A stretch of DNA of 11,273 nucleotides from Euryarchaeota archaeon UBA53 (GTDB lineage: Archaea > Thermoplasmatota > Poseidoniia > Poseidoniales > Poseidoniaceae): positions 1 through 11,273 of the forward strand of contig DAZU01000099.1 of assembly GCA_002507425.1 (NCBI GenBank). Direction: 5' to 3'. The translations under genes and the position numbers were made by a program. The notes under the pieces are model-generated. The model did no database searches. It was given only the letters and a program-made list of their open reading frames with translations, and was not told the origin of the DNA. Below are positions 6,304 to 11,273 of the stretch, piece by piece (position 1 is the stretch's first letter; every line of letters begins with the position of its first letter).

Positions 6304-7508
6304 GTTCAATTATCCATAACCTTACTGAAAAGCTTGAACTAAAACGTTCAGAGATCCAAAAGTGGATGTCAGAAAAAAGAGAGGAGGTTCCTATTCCGAT
6401 ATACGGTAGCGTGGACATACGAGACAGTGGATGGAAAGTTGCCGTAGTTGATTCAAACCATTTTCCCGCAGGATTCAATAACGTTTCGAAGGGAGACGAG
6501 GTGAATTTATCTTCCCTTCTAAAATCTCACATCCAGCGCCTTAATGAAAATTGTGAATGGGTTCATTTATATCCCGAATCACATACTAGAAATAAAGGAT
6601 ACGTTGAGAATCTCAAGACTATAAAGAGGCTTATTGAAGGGGCAGGATTTCGATGTACGATCGGGTCACCAGAACTTGATGGTTATGGCTCATTAGACGG
6701 GCTTACTGGTCCTCTTTTACTTGACAAGGTTACTTTGATTGATGATCAATTGAGTATCGATAATAAAAAACCAGACTTCATAATGCTGAATAATGATTTG
6801 ACAGAAGGAATTTTACCCGGTTTAGCAGATAATCAAGTTTTTCCACCAACACACATGGGATGGCAGCGAAGAAGAAAGTCAGAACATTATGAATGTTTGA
6901 AAAATTATGTTGCAGAGATTGCTGAAATTTTAGAAATTGAACCATGGCACTTGATGACAGACTGGTTTGTAAGTGAGGATAAGTGCCTTGAAAAGGAAAG
7001 CTGTAGAGAAATGCTCGCAGCAGAAGTTGACGAATTCTTAGCAATAATAAAATCAAGATATGAGAAATTAGGAATCGAAAGAGAACCAGTTGCTTTTATC
7101 AAAAATGACCGAGGAACATACGGCTTAGGAATCATGGCAGTTACAAGCGGGAAAGAACTGTTGAATCTGTCAAACCGAAAATTCAAGCGTTTAATGTACT
7201 CTAAAGGAGGAGTTGATGTAGAGAATTTTTTGATTCAAGAGGGTATCCCGACATGCCTAAAGACAGTGGATAATTATCCAGTAGAACCAGTGGTTTACCT
7301 TGTCGACGGGGAAGCAGCTTCGTGGTTTTATAGAATAAATCCTAAGAAGAGTGATTTAGAAAATCTGAATTCTCCATCTGCTGAATTCGTTAATTTCGAA
7401 CAAGTTCAAGACAAATTTGGTATGCATGCACATAATTGGCATGCACTTGTTGCTGAACTTTCCATGTTAGCTATGGGCGCTGAATCAATGATACAAAAGG
7501 AGGGATAG
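6300..7508 (+). CDS. gshA: Glutamate–cysteine ligase, Acidithiobacillus-type (GshA, PF08886/TIGR02049 family)
   Basis: A 402-residue protein that I match from memory to the T. ferrooxidans-type GshA family, which joins the gamma-carboxyl of glutamate to cysteine using ATP. The shared landmarks run in order: GSVDIRDSGWKVAVVDSN (36–53) with HFPAGFNN after it, YPESHTRNKGY (91–101), LNNDLTEGI (163–171), MGWQRRRKSEHY (186–197), FIKNDRGTYGLGIM (266–279), LIQEGIPT (311–318) and EPVVYLVDG (329–337). Family members I recall read KADAGTYGMGIM where this has KNDRGTYGLGIM, so the glycine loop has two notable changes (A to N, A to R) that could alter substrate. The length is close to the family's roughly 430. 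The gene overlaps the amidotransferase by 4 bases and the next dehydrogenase by one. No glutathione synthetase (gshB) accompanies it, so the product may be gamma-glutamylcysteine, as in haloarchaea, or another gamma-glutamyl compound. Confidence 0.82.
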   Translation: MSSIIHNLTEKLELKRSEIQKWMSEKREEVPIPIYGSVDIRDSGWKVAVVDSNHFPAGFNNVSKGDEVNLSSLLKSHIQRLNENCEWVHLYPESHTRNKGYVENLKTIKRLIEGAGFRCTIGSPELDGYGSLDGLTGPLLLDKVTLIDDQLSIDNKKPDFIMLNNDLTEGILPGLADNQVFPPTHMGWQRRRKSEHYECLKNYVAEIAEILEIEPWHLMTDWFVSEDKCLEKESCREMLAAEVDEFLAIIKSRYEKLGIEREPVAFIKNDRGTYGLGIMAVTSGKELLNLSNRKFKRLMYSKGGVDVENFLIQEGIPTCLKTVDNYPVEPVVYLVDGEAASWFYRINPKKSDLENLNSPSAEFVNFEQVQDKFGMHAHNWHALVAELSMLAMGAESMIQKEG

Positions 7509-8506
7509 TGATTAGAATCCATTGTTTGGGTGGGGGGCTAGTTGGCAACTACGTTACTAGAAAGTTGGTAGAATCGGGCCATGAGATTCATCTTTATGAT
7601 GTAAAACAGGTTGAAACTGATGCTATTTTCCATCAAGGTAAAGCGCTATCTTTTGATCATAAGTCTGCAGAAATTATAGTGAATATGCTCCCAGGGTCAA
7701 TAGGAAGTAAGGTAACAGAATATTTCAAGAACACTGGGCAGAGAATTGTTGACCTATCTTTTAGTGAGGCGACTCCAGATGGCATTGGAGAGTGTTCAAG
7801 TTCGATACTGTGGGATGTGGGTATTGCCCCGGGTCTTTCAAACATGCTAGTTAGTAGTGCTTTAAGACAATACAAAAATATCGATGAGGTAACAATTAAA
7901 GTGGGGGGTAATCCATCAAAAAGGGATACAGGGTGGTCATATATGGCACCATTCTCACCTCATGATGTGATAGCAGAATACACAAGGCCTGCAAGAATTT
8001 TGGCTGATGGAAAGCCAACTACTGTCCCCGCAATGAGTGATTTGCATAGAATTGATGCCAATGGTAGAACTATGGAGGCATTTTTGACAGATGGTCTGAG
8101 ATCACTACTCAGTTTACCGGTAAAAAATATGGGAGAATACACCGTAAGGTGGCCGGGACACATTCAGAAATATCAGACAACAAACTTGAATCCTGATGAA
8201 TTGGTAGAGGCTTGGAAATACGATCCATCAAGAGGAGAATTCACATGGATGGAGGTTGCGATTCGATGTGGCAAAAAGTCATTGAGATATGTAATCGAAG
8301 ACTGCGGTAGAGGAGAGGATTCTAGTATGGCTAGAACAACTGGAATCGTAACACTATGTTCGGTTTTAGCTTGGGCAGATAACCCAAGCATGTTGAGTCA
8401 AGGTATTCATGCGCCAGAGGATTTACCAGAGAGTGTTTTGCAATTTGTGATAGAAAAAATGAGATTGGAAGGTATTTCAATAGAAAAATACGAAAAAGTG
8501 GTCTAA
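7508..8506 (+). CDS. Saccharopine/lysine-6-dehydrogenase-like NAD(P)-dependent oxidoreductase
   Basis: A 332-residue protein of the saccharopine-dehydrogenase-like superfamily. An N-terminal Rossmann fold starts at once (CLGGGLVGNYV, residues 6–16, with Gly8/Gly10/Gly13, and acidic Asp31 at the end of strand 2, favouring NAD). The central and C-terminal catalytic region shows DVGIAPGLSN (103–112), EYTRPARILADGKP (157–170), TDGLRSL (194–200) and RWPGH (214–218), all arranged as in lysine 6-dehydrogenases. It is slightly shorter than those (about 380). Such enzymes oxidise or reductively couple amino groups of amino acids. The substrate here is not determined. The start is GTG 7508, with AGGAGGGA at 7498–7505 directly upstream; its first base is the last base of the gshA stop. 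Its place between gshA and a membrane protein suggests a shared pathway with the two ligases. Confidence 0.78.
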   Translation: MIRIHCLGGGLVGNYVTRKLVESGHEIHLYDVKQVETDAIFHQGKALSFDHKSAEIIVNMLPGSIGSKVTEYFKNTGQRIVDLSFSEATPDGIGECSSSILWDVGIAPGLSNMLVSSALRQYKNIDEVTIKVGGNPSKRDTGWSYMAPFSPHDVIAEYTRPARILADGKPTTVPAMSDLHRIDANGRTMEAFLTDGLRSLLSLPVKNMGEYTVRWPGHIQKYQTTNLNPDELVEAWKYDPSRGEFTWMEVAIRCGKKSLRYVIEDCGRGEDSSMARTTGIVTLCSVLAWADNPSMLSQGIHAPEDLPESVLQFVIEKMRLEGISIEKYEKVV

Positions 8507-9153
8507 TGAAAAAAATTATCATTTATGCTCTAACGATATCAATTGGTCTTTTTGTAAGCGCTAAGTATAGTGAATGGCCAGTCAATTTATGGTGTATCGG
8601 ACTTTTTTTATTCTTGTATTACAGAGCTGAAAGGAAAGAGAGAATAGAGATGTTAACTGTATTAGCTTTCGCAACTCCAATGGAATTATTCTTTAGTGAA
8701 ATATGGTTAATATACGAATATCAAAGAGACCTGATGCCCCTTTACGTGCCAGTAGGGCACTGGTTTTTGTTTGACAGTGGGAGGATATTGTCACAAAAAT
8801 TGTCACAAAAATTGTCGTTACCTATCTTAATTCCATTTATACCGATGGTCTGTTATGGTTTGTTTACTGGAGGTGATACCTCTGGAATTTTTCTACTGAT
8901 ACTGGTATTAGGTTTTACAAAATATGGCCCCCAGCCATCATTGTATGCAACCATGGCATGGGCCGCTCTGGCAATGGAATTACTTGGAACTTATCTTGGC
9001 AATTGGACATGGTCAAGCGAGGTTCCATGGACAGGACTAACAGCGTGGAATCCACCTCTATTGGTTGGTGCATTTTACTGCTTAGGAGACGTTTTGGTGA
9101 ATCTTTCAGTAGAGAGGTTTGAAAACAAGCACCGCTCCGGGGTGGCTGTATGA
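8506..9153 (+). CDS. Multi-pass membrane protein of unknown function
   Basis: This 215-residue protein has about seven hydrophobic segments (approximately 4–19, 26–42, 47–66, 103–117, 123–138, 143–160, 181–198). The loop VPVGHWFLFDSGR (81–93) and the C-terminal stretch with GNWTWSSEVPW (165–175) followed by NPPLLVGAFY (181–190) are rich in aromatic and glycine residues. They look like conserved, possibly ligand-handling motifs, but I do not recognise the family. ATG 8506 uses the last base of the TAA stop of the dehydrogenase (TAATG), so it belongs to the same transcript. A 12-base tandem repeat encodes SQKL twice near residues 96–103. A role as transporter or membrane enzyme for the pathway product is a guess from context only. 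Confidence 0.75.
   Translation: MKKIIIYALTISIGLFVSAKYSEWPVNLWCIGLFLFLYYRAERKERIEMLTVLAFATPMELFFSEIWLIYEYQRDLMPLYVPVGHWFLFDSGRILSQKLSQKLSLPILIPFIPMVCYGLFTGGDTSGIFLLILVLGFTKYGPQPSLYATMAWAALAMELLGTYLGNWTWSSEVPWTGLTAWNPPLLVGAFYCLGDVLVNLSVERFENKHRSGVAV
8788..8816 (+). repeat. 12-bp in-frame tandem repeat inside the membrane protein gene
   Basis: TTGTCACAAAAA occurs twice in tandem (8788–8799, 8800–8811), followed by a partial third copy TTGTC (8812–8816). The period is a multiple of three, so the repeat duplicates four residues (SQKL) without breaking the frame. It probably arose by slippage in a loop between membrane segments. Confidence 0.8.
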
Positions 9154-9482
9154 CCTCATTTCAAGAGTTGCAGAGGCGGCGCGCAGCAGAGTCTGAGCGC
9201 ATCGCTATTTCTCTTGCAAGGCAAAAAGGAGAACGCAGGTCAACTATTAAGGGCGGTGAGACTACTGTGGCTTGGGTTAAGGAAAATTTGTGCATTGGCT
9301 GTGATCAGTGCACAATTGTCTGTGACGATTCCGCAATTGATCTGTATTCAAAAGAAATGGCATCACCTCTAATGAACGTTCCAAGTAATCGGAAAGCAAA
9401 GATTATTCGAGACGCATGCACAGGCTGCCGTCTGTGTGTTTTGTCATGTCCTACTGATGCAATTACAATGATAGACAGGTGA
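9150..9482 (+). CDS. 2[4Fe-4S] ferredoxin-type protein
   Basis: A 110-residue protein with two [4Fe-4S] motifs. The first is CIGCDQCTIVC (48–58), the second CTGCRLCVLSCP (90–101). The first cluster has Asp in place of the usual Pro after its fourth Cys. The insert between motifs is long (about 31 residues) compared with classic bacterial ferredoxins, and a charged helical N-terminal extension of about 40 residues (RRRAAESER, 9–17) precedes the clusters. It would carry low-potential electrons in the cytoplasm, perhaps for a partner reductase. Its ATG overlaps the stop of the membrane protein by 4 bases (ATGA), with GGGGTGG a few bases upstream, so it is translated as part of the run. Whether it serves the upstream enzymes is unknown. 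Confidence 0.88.
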   Translation: MTSFQELQRRRAAESERIAISLARQKGERRSTIKGGETTVAWVKENLCIGCDQCTIVCDDSAIDLYSKEMASPLMNVPSNRKAKIIRDACTGCRLCVLSCPTDAITMIDR

Positions 9483-9483
9483 T
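9477..9483 (+). promoter_or_regulatory. Perfect Shine-Dalgarno overlapping the ferredoxin stop codon
   Basis: AGGTGAT, an exact complement to the typical 16S 3' end, contains the ferredoxin TGA stop and lies 3 bases ahead of ATG 9487 (about 5 from AGGTG). It supports the start of the small membrane protein and coupled translation. Confidence 0.6.
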
Positions 9484-9486
9484 TTT

Positions 9487-9768
9487 ATGAGCAAATCACC
9501 AGAACATGAGGGCGCCCAGCGCTTTGGTGGAGAATTCGGCCCACTAAGACGGCCAAACACTACTGGTGTTTCATTATCGACCTTCAAAACCTTAGTTTGG
9601 GTATCGAATATTGGCGGTCTTTTATTGGTTGTATTCGCATTGGAGTTTCTATTTGTTGAACAAAAATTCGGATATGGTTTAGCATTTTTAATCGCAGGAG
9701 TGATAGTAGCAATGTTCCCATCGAATTATGAAATTCGCGGGATGGATGACGATGCTCCTTCAGAATAA
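9487..9768 (+). CDS. Small two-pass membrane protein of unknown function
   Basis: A 93-residue protein. A polar, Gly/Pro-containing N-terminus (residues 1–33) is followed by two hydrophobic segments (about 35–57 and 62–76) and an acidic C-terminus ending GMDDDAPSE. The helical hairpin with both ends probably cytoplasmic is clear, but no family motif is recognised. It begins 4 bases after the ferredoxin stop with a perfect Shine-Dalgarno, so it is the last gene of the rightward run. A membrane anchor or partner for the ferredoxin is possible but unsupported. Its TAA stop directly abuts the stop of the convergent SAP-domain gene. Confidence 0.75.
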   Translation: MSKSPEHEGAQRFGGEFGPLRRPNTTGVSLSTFKTLVWVSNIGGLLLVVFALEFLFVEQKFGYGLAFLIAGVIVAMFPSNYEIRGMDDDAPSE

Positions 9769-10560
9769 TTACTGAACTTGGAATCTTTCATCACAGGTAG
9801 GACACTTAACCTTACCCTTGTAGTCGCTTGGAACTTTTAGCTTTGAGTTACAATGAACACATGTTACAACAATTTTTGTCTTAACCTCCACATATTCTTC
9901 TTCATCATCATAACTTGGTAGCGGTGATGCATAATTAGCGGTTCTGAGTATGTTGGGTATAAAATTAGGGCTATCCTCTCTAAAATGAGTTCCTCCAACT
10001 CCAGCTCCCATTAGGGGTGCAGCAACAAAGACCATACATATTCCAGAACAAACCAATGAAAATCCTAGTGGCCAAATACCTCCCATACCCATTGACAGTG
10101 GGCTCCATTCATCGTGGTAAATCAATGACATAATTCCCGAGAAGAGTAATACTACAAGGGTTAAGTATAGCCCTTCTTTGTAAGCCTGAATTGTTAGGAC
10201 ACCTCCTAGTAAGTAACCGAACCCAATAATCATAGCGAGAAGTGATTCGAATGGTGTCCATTCATTAAACAGTAGAGCCATTGCCATTCTGAAAAGGCCG
10301 TAAAGGATAATCCCTACACCAGTAATTTGAAGAGATATGTTTGCATTATTATGTACGATTATTTGGGTAATAGGTTGGTTTCCATGAAACTGTGAATGAG
10401 TTGTTGAACTACTTGTGTTCAACGTGAGGGATTCGGGTTGCAAAGATTCGTCGTTTTCCATTAAGCGGATAATTACCTCTGCTTTGTTACCACTTACCCT
10501 CAAACCTCTGTCCTTACACATTGTTTTGAGGTCAATAAGTCGCATTGAATCATAATCCAT
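9769..10560 (-). CDS. SAP-domain, four-pass membrane protein with C-terminal zinc ribbon
   Basis: This 263-residue protein has three visible parts. Residues about 4–36 form a SAP-like helix-extended-loop-helix (LIDLKTMCKDRGLRVSGNKA, 8–27, then EVIIRLM), a putative DNA-binding fold. A Ser/Thr/Asn-rich linker follows. Four hydrophobic segments lie at about 78–98, 105–125, 131–147 and 162–185. An acidic stretch (DDEEEYVEV, 218–226) precedes a zinc ribbon with CVHC (234–237) and CPTC (253–256), like MJ0042-type ribbons. With an even number of membrane spans, the SAP and ribbon domains should face the same side, presumably the cytoplasm. Function is unknown; tethering DNA to the membrane or sensing is inference. 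ATG 10560 is the start, with a TATA-like box about 52 bases upstream and no strong Shine-Dalgarno. Confidence 0.8.
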   Translation of the reverse strand: MDYDSMRLIDLKTMCKDRGLRVSGNKAEVIIRLMENDESLQPESLTLNTSSSTTHSQFHGNQPITQIIVHNNANISLQITGVGIILYGLFRMAMALLFNEWTPFESLLAMIIGFGYLLGGVLTIQAYKEGLYLTLVVLLFSGIMSLIYHDEWSPLSMGMGGIWPLGFSLVCSGICMVFVAAPLMGAGVGGTHFREDSPNFIPNILRTANYASPLPSYDDEEEYVEVKTKIVVTCVHCNSKLKVPSDYKGKVKCPTCDERFQVQ

Positions 10561-10600
10561 AAAGAATATTCTAGTGCCTCACACTATCAAGTTTGGGCAG

Positions 10601-10624
10601 GATTCGAGATATAAAACTCGAATC
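10601..10624 (-). promoter_or_regulatory. Palindrome enclosing a TATA-like box upstream of the SAP-domain gene
   Basis: A perfect 8-bp inverted repeat (GATTCGAG at 10601–10608, CTCGAATC at 10617–10624) flanks an 8-base AT-only core, TTTTATAT on the minus strand, which matches an archaeal TATA box. The core lies about 52 bases ahead of ATG 10560, implying a transcript leader of roughly 25 bases. The right arm overlaps the stop codon of the CCG-domain gene. It could be a promoter with an overlapping operator; a hairpin at the end of the upstream transcript is the alternative, though no T-tract follows. Confidence 0.45.
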
Positions 10625-11273
10625 ATGCTTCAACTGGTAGTTGGACACTAGCCATTTCTTCTGCAATCGATTTTTTGGCTTGGACCTGCCTTGCTAAGAA
10701 TGAAACAATGTCCAGTATCTCGATATCATGCCTTTCATCACCTTCAAACTTCAGACATTCCATGTGTGAAACACACTTCGGGCAAGCCGTAATCATCATG
10801 TCTGCACCTGTGTTTCTTATCTCTTCCATTCTTGAGACTCTCAAGGCTCTTGCGTTTTCATTACAAGACATCATGCTGGATACTCCACAGCACATGGCAT
10901 CTTCACCATGATGCTCCATTTCAACAAGTTCTACTCCTTCCACTCCAGCCACTAATTGTCGTGGTTCTTCGTAAATTCCCATTTGCCTACCAAGTCTGCA
11001 AGGATCATGGTATGTTACCGTCAAGTCATTTTCGGCCTTCATTTCCATGTCAAATCCGTTTTCGATTAGGAATTCAGTTGTGTGCATGACCTTTACACCT
11101 TCCAACTCGTAATCCCTTGCAAAAGTTCTGAAACACTCTGCACAGGATGAGACTAATGTGTCTATTCCTGAAGCCTCAATTTTCTTCTGGTTGTAGGATT
11201 TGAGTTTATTGAAAACTTCATCCAGTCCTTGCCACTTTTGATCATGGCCACAGCACTTTAGGAAATCACGACC
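10623..11273 (-). CDS. Partial CCG-domain iron–sulfur oxidoreductase (HdrD/GlpC/LutA-type), C-terminal part
   Basis: The minus-strand frame is open from the right edge to TGA at 10623, giving 216 residues of the C-terminus; the start lies outside the window. Two cysteine-rich CCG domains are seen. The first is cut at the edge: CCG (residues 7–9 of the visible part), then 34 residues to CAEC. The second is complete: HDPCRLG, 35 residues to MCCG, then 33 residues to CPKC, matching the CX31–39CCGX33–36CXXC pattern of heterodisulfide reductase HdrB/HdrD, GlpC and LutA. Such domains bind a non-cubane iron–sulfur cluster and pass electrons from a dehydrogenase to thiol-disulfide or quinone acceptors. 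The missing N-terminal part probably holds [4Fe-4S] ferredoxin motifs and possibly membrane helices. The specific partner cannot be told from this window. An internal ATG at 11105 is not the start, since the frame and the first CCG domain continue upstream of it. Confidence 0.88.
   Translation of the reverse strand, partial: GRDFLKCCGHDQKWQGLDEVFNKLKSYNQKKIEASGIDTLVSSCAECFRTFARDYELEGVKVMHTTEFLIENGFDMEMKAENDLTVTYHDPCRLGRQMGIYEEPRQLVAGVEGVELVEMEHHGEDAMCCGVSSMMSCNENARALRVSRMEEIRNTGADMMITACPKCVSHMECLKFEGDERHDIEILDIVSFLARQVQAKKSIAEEMASVQLPVEA

Noticed and set aside
10561..10622. Hairpin after the CCG-domain gene as an intrinsic terminator
   Set aside because: The stem is followed by a mixed sequence rather than a T-tract; a promoter/operator reading fits better.
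10623..11105. CCG-domain protein read as a complete 160-residue gene starting at ATG 11105
   Set aside because: The frame continues without a stop to the window edge and upstream encodes the first CCG domain (CCG…CAEC), so the gene is truncated by the window rather than starting here.

Overview
The window looks like a piece of a marine planktonic archaeal genome, most plausibly Thermoplasmatota (Marine Group II/III, Poseidoniales-like). The support is indirect. A stand-alone B12-binding mutase subunit next to a MeaB-type GTPase is an archaeal arrangement. There is a DolK/phytol-kinase-like membrane protein and a SAP–membrane–zinc-ribbon protein. Starts are frequently TTG or GTG, genes are tightly overlapped, base composition is moderately AT-rich, and TATA-like boxes sit about 25 bases ahead of some starts. 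No rRNA, tRNA, CRISPR array or insertion sequence is visible, and no stretch over 300 bases lacks a gene.

Region 1 (1–4380) is a propionyl-CoA/methylmalonyl-CoA block of two divergent operons separated by about 100 bases. Leftward: the carboxyltransferase subunit (pccB), a tiny epsilon/PccX-like subunit, the biotin carrier protein, and then a cysteine-containing protein that runs off the left edge. Rightward: the B12-binding subunit of methylmalonyl-CoA mutase, its MeaB/ArgK G-protein chaperone, and a translationally coupled polyprenol-kinase-like membrane protein. Together these would carboxylate propionyl-CoA and help isomerise methylmalonyl-CoA to succinyl-CoA. The biotin carboxylase, the epimerase and the large mutase subunit are not in the window.

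Region 2 (4433–9768) is a rightward, almost gap-free run: a 36-residue membrane microprotein, an asparagine-synthetase-family amidotransferase, a glutamate–cysteine ligase of the Acidithiobacillus type (PF08886), a saccharopine/lysine-6-dehydrogenase-like oxidoreductase, a multi-pass membrane protein, a 2[4Fe-4S] ferredoxin and a two-pass membrane protein. The three central enzymes are linked by 1–4-base overlaps and strong Shine-Dalgarno sites. They look like an uncharacterised small-molecule pathway built on gamma-glutamyl or amino-acid ligation, and this is the most interesting part of the window. No glutathione synthetase is present.

Region 3 (9769–11273) is leftward: a partial CCG-domain iron–sulfur protein (HdrD/GlpC/LutA type) entering from the right edge, followed by the SAP-domain membrane protein. 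The SAP gene meets region 2 stop codon to stop codon. A perfect palindrome enclosing a TATA-like box lies between the two leftward genes.
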